Origin: an uncultured Candidatus Puniceispirillum sp.
GTDB taxonomy: Bacteria; Pseudomonadota; Alphaproteobacteria; Puniceispirillales; Puniceispirillaceae
Direction: 5' to 3'
Assembly (NCBI GenBank): GCA_905182545.1
Contig: CAJJBY010000009.1
Span: 62,001 to 126,000, forward strand
Length of the DNA stretch: 64,000 bases
This document shows, piece by piece, positions 21,093 through 31,349 of the stretch (positions are counted from its first letter, which is position 1; each line of letters starts with the position of its first letter). A program made the translations under genes and the position numbers. The notes beneath the pieces are model-generated. The model was not told the DNA's origin. It searched no databases and saw only the letters and a program-made list of their open reading frames with translations.

Positions 21093-23765
21093 TTAATCGG
21101 TTTGGCGGGTTTTGATCGTGGCCTGTGCAGCGGCAAGACGCGCCGCAGGAACGCGGTACGGCGAACAAGACACATAATCAAGACCGACCTTTTCAAAGAA
21201 CAGAATTGAGTCGCCATCGCCACCATGTTCACCGCAGATACCAAGCTTGATATCAGGGCGGGTTTTGCGGCCACGCTCAACCCCCATTTCAACCAAACTG
21301 CCAACCCCTTCAAGGTCAATCGACACAAACGGATCAACCGGATAAATCTCTTTATCAGCATAATCATGAAGGAAAGATCCGGCATCGTCACGGCTGATGC
21401 CAAGCGAGGTTTGCGTCAAATCATTCGTCCCAAAGGAGAAGAATTCGGCCTCAACCGCCAGATCAGCAGCACAGATTGACGCACGGGGCAATTCAACCAT
21501 TGTGCCAACAAGATATGAAATAGTGACGCCCGTTTCAGCCATAACCGCAGCCGCAGCAGCATCAATCTCGGCCTTGCAAAGCGCAATTTCCCGTGCCGTT
21601 GCCGCAAGCGGAACCATCACTTCAGGAATTGGTGATGCGCCAGTGTTTTTGGCAACAGCGCAGGCCGCCTCAAAAATGGCGCGGGCTTGCATTCGGCAGA
21701 TTTCCGGATAAGTCACCGCCAAGCGGCAGCCACGATGACCAAGCATCGGGTTGGTCTCGGCAAGTTTGACCGAGCGTTGACGCGCCGTCTCGATTGTTAC
21801 GCCAGCGGCGGCGGCAACTTCGGCCAATTCATCGGCCGAATGCGGTAAAAACTCATGTAATGGTGGGTCAAGAAGCCGGATGGTGACTGGCAAGCCAGCC
21901 ATGATGGTGAATAATTCTTCAAAATCACGGCGCTGCATTGGCAATAATTTGGCAAGCGCCAATTCACGACCTTCAGTATCGGCAGCCATGATCATCTGGC
22001 GCATGGCAATGATGCGGTCAGCATCGAAAAACATATGTTCGGTTCGGCATAGGCCAATGCCCTGCGCGCCGAAATCAACGGCAACACGCGCCTCAGTTGG
22101 GGTTTCGGCATTGGTGCGCACTTCCATGCGGCGCACCTCGTCAGCCCAGCCCATAACGCTGGCAAAGGCACCTGACATTTTTGGCTGGATCGTATCGACT
22201 ATACCGGCATAAACCTCGCCGCTAGTGCCATCAATGGTAATGACATCACCTTCGACCAGAACCTTATCGGCGATTAAGACCTTGCCGCTTACCTCGTCAA
22301 AGCGCACATCACTTGCACCCGAAACACACGCCCGCCCCATGCCACGAGCAACCACCGCCGCATGGCTTGTCATGCCGCCACGCGCCGTCAGGATACCAGC
22401 GGCAGCATGCATACCGTGAATATCTTCAGGGCTGGTTTCAAGACGAACCAGGATCACCGCCTCGCCGCTAGCCGCCAATTCCTCGGCACGATCGGCACTC
22501 AGCACAATCTTGCCGCATGCAGCACCTGGTGATGCGGGCAGACCGCGTGCCAGAATGACCTTATCAGCATTGGGATCAAGCGTTGGATGAAGCAGCTGGT
22601 CAAGCGAGTTTGGATCAACTCGGCATAAAGCCTCATCACGGGTGATCAGCCCTTCATCAGCCATTTCAACAGCCATGCGAAGCGCGGCTTCGGCAGTGCG
22701 TTTTCCACTACGGGTTTGCAGCATATACAGCACGCCCTGCTGGACGGTAAATTCAAGATCCTGCATATCGCGATAATGCGCCTCAAGCTTTTTGCGAACC
22801 GCATCAAGCTGATCAAAAGCCGCTGGCATGGCTTCTTGCATCGACAAAGAATCGCCGCCGCCTTTTTCTCGGGCAGCCGCCGTTAATGGTAATGGCGTGC
22901 GAATACCGGCAACAACATCTTCGCCTTGCGCATTGATCAAAAACTCGCCGTAAAAGCTGTTTTCACCGGTTGATGGATCGCGCGTAAACGCAACACCAGT
23001 TGCGCAATCATCACCCATATTGCCAAAAACCATGGCCTGAATATTGACCGCTGTTCCCCATGCCGCAGGAATGTTATTCAGCCGCCGGTAGGTGATGGCG
23101 CGGGTATTCATCCAACTGGTAAACACCGCTCCAATCGCACCCCAAAGCTGTCCCCACGGATCTTGCGGAAAGCCGGTGCCAGCCTCATCTTGAACGATGT
23201 CCTTGTAGCTGGCGACCAATGCTTTTAAATCATCACCGGTCAATTCAGTGTCTTCATGAACGCCGCGTTGAAGCTTCATATCCTCAAGCGCATCTTCAAA
23301 CAGGCCGTGATCGACCCCCATCACAACATCGCTATACATCTGGATAAACCGGCGATAGCTGTCATAGGCAAAACGCGCATCATTGGCGCGGCTAGCAAGG
23401 CCTTCGACCGTGACGTCATTCAGTCCAAGATTGAGAACCGTGTCCATCATGCCCGGCATCGAGGCACGTGCACCTGACCGAACCGAAACAAGAAGCGGGT
23501 TAGCAGAATCGGCAAAACGGGTGCCGGTTTCATTTTCGATTTTCGCAATGGCGTCACGCACCTGCTGATCTAATGTGTCAGGATAGGTTTTGTCATGGTC
23601 ATAAAAATGCGTGCAAACATCTGTACTAAGGGTAAATCCGGGCGGAACTGGCAGGCCAATACCACTCATTTCGGCGAGATTAGCACCCTTGCCACCAAGA
23701 AGATTGCGACGCGATGCATCGCCATCGGTTCCGGTTTTGCCAAAATTATAAACCCATTGTGTCAT
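21093..23765 (-). CDS. ppdK: Pyruvate, phosphate dikinase
   Basis: 890 aa; LTARGGMTSHAAVVARGMG and CGEHGGD motifs. Confidence 0.97.
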   Translation of the reverse strand: MTQWVYNFGKTGTDGDASRRNLLGGKGANLAEMSGIGLPVPPGFTLSTDVCTHFYDHDKTYPDTLDQQVRDAIAKIENETGTRFADSANPLLVSVRSGARASMPGMMDTVLNLGLNDVTVEGLASRANDARFAYDSYRRFIQMYSDVVMGVDHGLFEDALEDMKLQRGVHEDTELTGDDLKALVASYKDIVQDEAGTGFPQDPWGQLWGAIGAVFTSWMNTRAITYRRLNNIPAAWGTAVNIQAMVFGNMGDDCATGVAFTRDPSTGENSFYGEFLINAQGEDVVAGIRTPLPLTAAAREKGGGDSLSMQEAMPAAFDQLDAVRKKLEAHYRDMQDLEFTVQQGVLYMLQTRSGKRTAEAALRMAVEMADEGLITRDEALCRVDPNSLDQLLHPTLDPNADKVILARGLPASPGAACGKIVLSADRAEELAASGEAVILVRLETSPEDIHGMHAAAGILTARGGMTSHAAVVARGMGRACVSGASDVRFDEVSGKVLIADKVLVEGDVITIDGTSGEVYAGIVDTIQPKMSGAFASVMGWADEVRRMEVRTNAETPTEARVAVDFGAQGIGLCRTEHMFFDADRIIAMRQMIMAADTEGRELALAKLLPMQRRDFEELFTIMAGLPVTIRLLDPPLHEFLPHSADELAEVAAAAGVTIETARQRSVKLAETNPMLGHRGCRLAVTYPEICRMQARAIFEAACAVAKNTGASPIPEVMVPLAATAREIALCKAEIDAAAAAVMAETGVTISYLVGTMVELPRASICAADLAVEAEFFSFGTNDLTQTSLGISRDDAGSFLHDYADKEIYPVDPFVSIDLEGVGSLVEMGVERGRKTRPDIKLGICGEHGGDGDSILFFEKVGLDYVSCSPYRVPAARLAAAQATIKTRQTD

Positions 23766-23773
23766 GTTTCTAT

Positions 23774-25844
23774 CTAGCCTTCTATTTTCGTGAAATCGGC
23801 CACAGCCAACATTTTTTCACGAATCATTGCCAATAGCCCAAGTCGATTCAGGCGGATCGCCGAATCATCATCATTCACGACGATTTTTTCAAAAAATAAA
23901 TCAATGGGGGAACGCAGCGCACCAAGCGCGGCAAGCTGCAACTCAATATTGTCTTGATTCACAACCATTGTCGATAGAGGTTCAAAAAGTGCTTTTTCAG
24001 TTTCGGTAAATAGCGCCGGATCAGATATTGCAGCAAAGGCAGTTTTGGCCTTTTTTTCCTCGGCAGCAAGGATGCTGCTGACCCGCCGCCAACCAGCCAT
24101 CAATCCAGTGCCATCGGCGGCGGCCAAAAAGCCAGCAAGCGCTGACGCGCGTGTCGCCATCAAGCAGATATCATCACCATCATCATCGGCCAAGGCCGCG
24201 GCAACCACATCATGCCGCATTTTCTGATCACGAAGATAGCCGCGAAGCCGGTCACGAATGAAGGGCAACAGATCAGCATCAACTTCGGCAAAGCCATAGC
24301 CGCTGGCACCCACCTGCAAAATCTTGCCAAGCGGGATGGTTAGCTGTCCATCAACAATGATGCGGATAACGCCCAAGGCCGCACGGCGAAGCGCAAACGG
24401 ATCTTTTGATCCAGTTGGTTTGGCATCAATGCCAAAAAACCCGACAAGCGTGTCAATCTTGTCCGCCAGCGCAACAACCATGGCTTCGGGTGTTGCTGGC
24501 AAATCATCGGCTGGGCCTTGCGGCCGGTAATGCGCGGTGATGGCGTCACAAACGGCTTTATCTTCGCCGCTAGCAGCCGCATAATAGCCACCCATGATGC
24601 CCTGCAATTCGGGAAATTCACCAACCATACCCGTGACAAGATCAGCCTTGGCAAGACGGGCGGCGCGTGATGCGGCTTTTTGGTTGGCAGATGGCATATG
24701 CGGCGCAATGGCGCTTGCCAGCGTTTCCATCCGGTTTGCCTTATCGTGGATCGAGCCAAGCCCCTCATAAAATGTGACATCGCCGAGCGCGGGAAGATAG
24801 CTTTCCAGTTGGCTTGCCTGATCCTGTTGCCAGAAAAATTCGGCATCAGCCAATCGCGCCCGCAACACACGCTGATTACCTGCGATAATCACCTTATCGC
24901 GCGCCGCATCTCCAAGCCGATTTGATAGAACGATGAAATTTGACGAGAATTTTCCATCAGCATCACTAAGCGTGATGTATTTCTGATGCGTTGCGATTGT
25001 GGCCTGCAGCAATTCTGGCGGCAGCACCATGAACCGGTCTTCGATCTGCCCCATAAGCGGCGTTGGCCATTCGACCAAACCAGCAATATCGGCAAGATAG
25101 CTTCCGAGTTGAGCCTCATTAAGATGGCATGACTGGCTGGCGGCTAATTTTTTAGCCTCGCTGATAATCGCATCATGGCGTTCATCTTGGTCAAGCATCA
25201 CATAGCCAGCGCGTAATCTGGCCTTTACATCATCAAGGCTGGTAACGCCGGTAAGGTCAATATCGTCAGGTGCCTCAAAATAATGGCCACAGCTAGTCGC
25301 CCCAAAATTGAGTTGCATCGCCGCCACCCAGATCCAGCGCACCGGCAAGCGGCCTGCCATCAAACAGAATATTGATCCGGTAAAGCGGGCGCACCCAGCG
25401 GAATTTACCGCGACCCCATCGTTGGCTTTTTAGCCACGGAAAATGGTTTAAAATATCAACAATGATCGGCACCAACAGCTTGGCTGTATCACCGCCGGTG
25501 ATTTCGCTTCGCGCAAACAAGAACCGGCCTTTTGGCGTATCTTCTTCAACAAGTTCTTCGCGGCTGACCCCTGCCGAATTCAAAAAACCAGCAATCGCCG
25601 CCTCGGGTGCATCAACACGCGGCCCGCGTTTTTCGATAATACGATCCGGCTGCGATGCAGCAATATTGGTGGCATAGGCTAGTAAATGACGCGGCGCACA
25701 AAGGCCGGTTGCCACACTGTCATAATGCCAGACGCCAAGCGTTGTTAAGGCCGATTCAATCAGCCGCGCCAGATCACGGCCAGCACCAGCCTGCATGCGG
25801 GCAGGAATTTCTTCTGAGACAAATTCAATTACCAGATCAGCCAT
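23774..25844 (-). CDS. glyS: Glycyl-tRNA synthetase beta subunit, frameshifted into two ORFs
   Basis: N-terminal ORF 25293-25844 ([17 protein letters not shown]...[19 protein letters not shown]) continues in another frame as [18 protein letters not shown] (23774-25363). Confidence 0.92.
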
Positions 25845-26751
25845 TGGTTGTGGTCTCCGTTATTTCCATCCATGCTTCGCAGCACCCTTTGGCCAAGTTC
25901 CGAACACGCCCGATATAGGCGGCGCGTTCAGTCACCGAAATCACCCCACGCGCATCAAGCATATTAAACAGATGGCTGGCTTTCATACATTGATCATAGG
26001 CCGGCAATGCGAGTGGCGTTTCCAGCCCCAGCAAGCGGCCACATTCAATTTCGGCATCACGGAAATGCCCAAGAAGCATATCCGTATCGGCATGTTCAAA
26101 ATTCCAGCCAGAAAATTCAACCTCAGCGCGTTTGAAAATATCGCCGTAGGTTTTGCCGCCTTCGGCCGCTGGCACACCATCCCAATCAAGGTCATAGACA
26201 TTTTCGACACCCTGAATATACATCGCCAGCCGTTCCAACCCATAGGTGAGTTCAAGCGGCACCGGATTACATTCAATCCCGCCAACCTGTTGGAAATAGG
26301 TGAATTGGGAAATTTCCATGCCATCACACCAGACTTCCCAACCAAGGCCCCATGCGCCAAGCGTTGGGGATTCCCAATCATCTTCGACAAATCGGATATC
26401 ATGCTTGTCGGGGTCAAGCCCGATTGCCTTTAGCGAGTCTAGATACAGCGCCTGCGATTCCGCTGGTGATGGTTTGAAAATCACCTGAAACTGGTAAAAA
26501 TGCTGCATCCGGTTTGGGTTTTCACCATAGCGCCCATCCGAAGGCCGCCGCGATGGCTGAACATAGGCCGCGCGCCAAATATCATCGGGGCCAAGCGAAC
26601 GAAGCGTTGTTGCCGGGTGAAATGTACCCGCGCCAACCTCCATGTCATAGGGCTGCAGGACAACCGCGCCCTGCTTTGCCCAATGGCGTTGTAAATTTAG
26701 AATAATCGACTGGAAATCGGTTCTAATTTCGTCGCTTTGTGATGTTGGCAT
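25837..26751 (-). CDS. glyQ: Glycyl-tRNA synthetase alpha subunit
   Basis: [41 protein letters not shown]. Confidence 0.97.
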   Translation of the reverse strand: MPTSQSDEIRTDFQSIILNLQRHWAKQGAVVLQPYDMEVGAGTFHPATTLRSLGPDDIWRAAYVQPSRRPSDGRYGENPNRMQHFYQFQVIFKPSPAESQALYLDSLKAIGLDPDKHDIRFVEDDWESPTLGAWGLGWEVWCDGMEISQFTYFQQVGGIECNPVPLELTYGLERLAMYIQGVENVYDLDWDGVPAAEGGKTYGDIFKRAEVEFSGWNFEHADTDMLLGHFRDAEIECGRLLGLETPLALPAYDQCMKASHLFNMLDARGVISVTERAAYIGRVRNLAKGCCEAWMEITETTTNG

Positions 26752-26826
26752 CCGTCACGATTCCTATTGCAAAAGATGCACGGAAATTAGCCGGAAACCA
26801 TATCAAAAGGCAAGCTGTTGCTGCCG

Positions 26827-27069
26827 CTAATAGGGACAGTTTTCCCGATCACAGGTCTCGCCGCTTACCCATGCCCCGCAAATTGTGCATTCCTGCAAAT
26901 CAACCGATGCGTCATTCTGGTCTTTTTTCGCCGCCCCCGCCGCGTCGCCATTTTTGTCTAATGGCTGATCAGCACGGTTTTTCTGGCGTGCCTCGATAAA
27001 CCGAAATGCCATCCAGACAAGCCAGATCAGGGCAAAAAGACCAAGGATTTTCGGAAGTGAGAGAACCAT
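26827..27069 (-). CDS. Small membrane protein with C-terminal Cys motif
   Basis: One TM helix then CTICGAWVSGETCDRENCPY. Confidence 0.6.
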   Translation of the reverse strand: MVLSLPKILGLFALIWLVWMAFRFIEARQKNRADQPLDKNGDAAGAAKKDQNDASVDLQECTICGAWVSGETCDRENCPY

Positions 27070-27189
27070 TATTCAAGCGTCCTTTAAAGGCGTGATGCTA
27101 CCGGCGTATGCTGGTTTTGCGTAAAGCCAGCCATTGGTCTGCCAGCAAGCAGCAAATATGGCGCTATCCTGACATAACCGGTTTGGCTT

Positions 27190-28020
27190 TTACAGCCCGA
27201 AACGCGAAAAATAAGCACGCTCAATCGCAAGATCGGCGGTTTCTTGAACAAGATGGCTGCTCATTGCCGGAAGTCCAAGCGGCAGGAATTTGCGCTTTGG
27301 CTCAACAAACATCACGTCAGTGTCATCGCCAAAGCGTTGAAGCAATGTTTGGCGACATTCACCAAGCCCGTCAATCAATCCCAATTCAAGCGCACGTTGG
27401 CCTGTCCAGAACGCACCGCTGAATAATTCATCATGTGCGCCTTTCAGCCGTGATCCACGACGCTGTTCGATATGGCTGATAAATTGATTATGGATATCAG
27501 CCTGCAATCCTTTCAGCCGGTCAATTTCTTCATCGCGTTCAGGCTGAAACGGATCAAGCGTCATTTTGGCCTCTCCAGCGGTGTAAACCCGCCGGTCAAT
27601 GCCAAGCTTGGCAATGGCTTTATCAAAACCGAAACCAGCCGATATCACCCCAATAGACCCAATCACCGATGCCGGATTGGCAAAAATTTCATCGGCTGAT
27701 GCCGCCAGCCAATAGCCGCCACTCGCCGCCACATCCTCGCAAAAAGCCAAAACCGGCACATCGGCGCGGTTGGCAAGGTCACGAATTCGCTGGCCAATCA
27801 ATGATGATTGCACCGGCGAGCCTCCAGGCGAGTTAATGATGATGGCTACCGCCTTGGCACGCTTGATCGAAAAGGCCTTTTTCAATTGCGGCTCAACCGA
27901 TTCAAGCGATAGGCCGCGCCGCCCAAGACTGCCCGATTGCGAGATCACACCGCTTAAGCGCACCACCGGCACAACCGACCTGCGCCGCCGCCAAAACATT
28001 ATTTTGGACAAAAGTCCCAT
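27190..28020 (-). CDS. S49 family signal peptide peptidase (SppA/SohB-like)
   Basis: INSPGGSPVQSSLIGQRIR and VAASGGYWLAASADEIFANPASVIGSIGVI. Confidence 0.93.
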   Translation of the reverse strand: MGLLSKIMFWRRRRSVVPVVRLSGVISQSGSLGRRGLSLESVEPQLKKAFSIKRAKAVAIIINSPGGSPVQSSLIGQRIRDLANRADVPVLAFCEDVAASGGYWLAASADEIFANPASVIGSIGVISAGFGFDKAIAKLGIDRRVYTAGEAKMTLDPFQPERDEEIDRLKGLQADIHNQFISHIEQRRGSRLKGAHDELFSGAFWTGQRALELGLIDGLGECRQTLLQRFGDDTDVMFVEPKRKFLPLGLPAMSSHLVQETADLAIERAYFSRFGL

Positions 28021-28061
28021 TTCCCCTATTTCCCTTCATCTGGCATCACTGCCGGTCACGC

Positions 28062-28880
28062 CTAAACCCTGCGGGCAGGATGCACCATATACAGGCCTTG
28101 ACCATTCATAATGCGGCTAGCAGCTTCGGTAAAGCTGCCATCATCATTATGCATGATAAGACCGGGTAAAATTGCGCCCGGGCCAGACACCGCCTTGCGC
28201 ACCTGAATGATCACCCGCCCAGCCGGCACCATTGGCCGCGGCCAAAGCGGGAATTGTAGAACTTCTGAAGCACCTGCCACGGTAAAGAGATGGATCAATT
28301 CATCAGCCCGATCAGCCCGGCAAATAAAGCTGATCCGTCCACGCGGTTTTGCAGCCCACATTGCCGATGCAACCCAATCACCAAGCGCCAAACCTTCGCC
28401 AATGTGCGCCAAAGCCCGCCGTTTGTCGCGCGGCCTTGTGCCGGTTGCGTAATGATAGGGCGGGTTACTAACAACATGATCAAAACTGCCCGCCAGAACC
28501 GATGGCATTTTGACAATATCATCGCGCAGAATACGAAGCCGGTCATCAAAACCATTGGCCGCGACATTCCGCTGCGCCAGTGCCGCCATCACCGGATCAA
28601 TCTCAATCGCGGTTATCTGCACCGCATCAAGCCGCCGTGCCAAGCACAGGCTGACCCCGCCAACCCCTGCTCCCATATCTAGAACACGGCCACGATTCAC
28701 CCCAATCGCCGCCGCCAGAAGCACCGCATCAGTGCCAACACGAAACCCACTTTTTGGCTGCATAACCGACACGGTTTTGCCAAGCAAATGATCATGCGTT
28801 ACCGCCAGATCATCAAGGCCATCAGGCGGTGCGCCATCGCCTGTTTTGGCATCATTTCCGGTTGTCGGATCTTGGCTCAT
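28062..28880 (-). CDS. TrmN6-like N6-adenine methyltransferase
   Basis: VLDMGAGVGGVSLCLARR and SNPPYHYATGTRP (NPPY). Confidence 0.9.
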   Translation of the reverse strand: MSQDPTTGNDAKTGDGAPPDGLDDLAVTHDHLLGKTVSVMQPKSGFRVGTDAVLLAAAIGVNRGRVLDMGAGVGGVSLCLARRLDAVQITAIEIDPVMAALAQRNVAANGFDDRLRILRDDIVKMPSVLAGSFDHVVSNPPYHYATGTRPRDKRRALAHIGEGLALGDWVASAMWAAKPRGRISFICRADRADELIHLFTVAGASEVLQFPLWPRPMVPAGRVIIQVRKAVSGPGAILPGLIMHNDDGSFTEAASRIMNGQGLYMVHPARRV

Positions 28881-28949
28881 GTTTTTGTCACCCTTATCAG
28901 GGGCTGGAGCGTCTGGCTTTGCTGCCAGCCGCTGGACAAACGACCATGA

Positions 28950-29165
28950 TCAATCATCATAAAATTCATTTGCATCCTCAAGCAGCGTTTTTGCCGCCAA
29001 AAGCCGTTTCGCCGGTACCATGATCCGGCGCGGAAAAGCCCCAATGCCAGCCTCAAGCGCCGAAATATTTGCATCGAATACATGCGCCTTTATGCCTGCA
29101 TCACGCAACAGCGCCAGCAAAAATGACAGGCGCACACTATCGGTTGTGCTAACAAGATGTTCCAT
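28950..29165 (-). CDS. DUF2007 family protein
   Basis: 71 aa; DSVRLSFLLALLRDAGIKAHVFDANISALEAGIGAFPRRIMVP. Confidence 0.8.
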   Translation of the reverse strand: MEHLVSTTDSVRLSFLLALLRDAGIKAHVFDANISALEAGIGAFPRRIMVPAKRLLAAKTLLEDANEFYDD

Positions 29166-29419
29166 GAAGCCGCATCATGCCGCATTTTTGGCGAATTACC
29201 AAGCGTTGCAACGACAAAAGTCGCCGTGGGTTGGCCTTTTTCCTTGCTAGGCGGTTATACGGCATCGTAATGAATGAGGAGAGATTTTAGACAGGTCATC
29301 TACGTGCGCCGCCAATGGCTAGCGCGATGAAGCTGTCGTCAAAAAGCCAAATGGCTTTAATTGCGCAAATACATATTTTCTTTAGGAAGATGGCAATAGC
29401 CATTTGGTGAGTTGAAAGA

Positions 29420-30445
29420 ATGAGTGCTAATCCTGTGATCTATAATCACGGCGAACTGGTTTCGCTTGACCCATTGGTCAATCTGCTTGCCGATGATATG
29501 AAAGCCGTCAATGCAATGATTTTGCAGCGGCTTGCCAGCGATGTGCCGTTGATCCCCAAACTGGCCGGACATTTGATTGCCGCTGGCGGTAAACGCATCC
29601 GCCCGATGATGACACTGGCTGGAGCGCAAATTGCCGGTGGCAGCGCGCATGCAGTGGGGCTGGCAACCGCCGTCGAATTCATCCATTCGGCAACGCTTCT
29701 TCATGATGATGTGATTGATGAATCAAATTTACGGCGTGGCCGCGATACGGCAAATGCGCTTTGGGGAAATGAAGCCTCGGTTCTGGTCGGTGATTTTCTG
29801 TTTGCCCGCGCCTTTGAATTAATGGTTGAGGCTGGTGATATTACGGTTCTTGGCCAGTTGGCAAACGCGTCGGCGCGGATCACTGAAGGCGAAATCAAAC
29901 AAATGACCATCGCTGGCATGCCCGACACGCCGCAAGATGCCTATTTCGATGTGATCACAGGCAAAACAGCAATTTTATTCGCCGCCGCCGCCGCCGCTGG
30001 AGCCAAGCTGGCAGGCGCAAATGATGATGATGTTGCGGTGATGCATGATTACGGGCTGCAGCTTGGGCTGGCATTCCAGATCATGGATGATGCAATGGAT
30101 TATGGCGTCAGCAGCAGTGCGATGGGCAAAAATACCGGCGATGATTTCATCGATCAGAAAATCACCCTTCCGATCATTCTGGCATGGCAGGATGGCGATG
30201 CAAATGACCGTGAATTCTGGCAACGCACAATGGGTGACGGCAATTTTGCCGATGACGATCTTGCCACCGCACAGGCCATTCTTGCCAGCCATGATGCCAT
30301 TGACCGTTCGATTGCGATTGCTGGCGATTATGCCAATGCCGCCATTGCCGCGCTGTCGCGGCTGTCATCACCCGATCAAAGCCAGATGCCCATCATCGCC
30401 GCGCTTAAGGCCGCCGCTAGGTTTTCAGCAGCGCGGCAAAATTAG
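29420..30445 (+). CDS. ispB: Polyprenyl diphosphate synthase (octaprenyl-type)
   Basis: GGKRIRPMM, HSATLLHDDVIDESNLRRG (DDxxD), FQIMDDAMDYG. Confidence 0.92.
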   Translation: MSANPVIYNHGELVSLDPLVNLLADDMKAVNAMILQRLASDVPLIPKLAGHLIAAGGKRIRPMMTLAGAQIAGGSAHAVGLATAVEFIHSATLLHDDVIDESNLRRGRDTANALWGNEASVLVGDFLFARAFELMVEAGDITVLGQLANASARITEGEIKQMTIAGMPDTPQDAYFDVITGKTAILFAAAAAAGAKLAGANDDDVAVMHDYGLQLGLAFQIMDDAMDYGVSSSAMGKNTGDDFIDQKITLPIILAWQDGDANDREFWQRTMGDGNFADDDLATAQAILASHDAIDRSIAIAGDYANAAIAALSRLSSPDQSQMPIIAALKAAARFSAARQN

Positions 30446-30516
30446 TCACCCAATCACCCGCGCCCAATGATCTGCGCCTGATAAGGGGCGTCTTTTAACG
30501 CCATTTGTTTTACGGC

Positions 30517-30957
30517 TTATGCAAGCCGCGAAGCCGTGCGAGCAATATCGGTGGCGCGGTGCCGTGTTTGACGCGCCCAAAGGCTGTTTTCGGCTTCATT
30601 AGCCGCCCCATGCCAATTGCCACGATTAATCGCAGCGCGCATCCGCCTAAAACCGGCAAGACACGGCTTACCAAGATTAAATGTCATTGAAATAAGCGCT
30701 GCCTGCAGCGCCGGTGTTAAGCAGGCAAAACACGGATATAGATCATGGCAAATATTCAGCGTAATGATCAGATCATTGGCAAATAGATAGTCAATTTCAT
30801 CATCAGCAAGGCCGCGATCGGTAAGATTGCGACCAACCGCGATGGTTAATTTACCGCGCGTGTCGTAATAGGGGAATTGCCGCCACCCTTCATGGCGTTG
30901 CAACAGATCACGGCTGGCGTCAATGATATTCGACAGGGTTTCACGAGCTGCGGTCAT
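30517..30957 (-). CDS. GH24 phage-type lysozyme
   Basis: HEGWRQFPYYDTRGKLTIAVGRNLTDRG...LISMTFNLG. Confidence 0.85.
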   Translation of the reverse strand: MTAARETLSNIIDASRDLLQRHEGWRQFPYYDTRGKLTIAVGRNLTDRGLADDEIDYLFANDLIITLNICHDLYPCFACLTPALQAALISMTFNLGKPCLAGFRRMRAAINRGNWHGAANEAENSLWARQTRHRATDIARTASRLA

Positions 30958-30971
30958 GCGGCTGGACCCGT

Positions 30972-31238
30972 TTGCTATTCAGGCTGGATTTGATTTGCGG
31001 CGCGATTTTTTCCACCGACCGCCCAACAACATTACCGCCAAGACCAATTTGCAGTCAGCCCCGCCCGCCACCGCCAGGTATTTTCATTCTTGATGATGGT
31101 ATTGGCCTTGTTGCCAAACGCATTGAGATTATTCCCAGCACCACACCGCTAATGGTTCGTATTTCCTTAGAAAATTCGGCCTATGGCAGTTACCAGCGGC
31201 GGATTGATGAGGTACATATCATCGGGCGTATGGTATAG
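30972..31238 (+). pseudogene. C-terminal remnant of an S24-family (LexA/CI-like) repressor
   Basis: PPPGIFILDDGIGLVAKRIEIIPST...ISLENSAYGSYQRRIDEVHIIGRMV resembles the S24 C-terminus; no HTH half and no space for one upstream. Confidence 0.65.
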
Positions 31239-31349
31239 CTTGCGCGTCGCCTGTAATTAAGCGTTTTTTAATTGAGCATTTTTAATTGGGTGTTTTCTTT
31301 CTTGCGCAAATGGCGCATGTCACATTTAACCAATAAGGGCGATCAGCAA

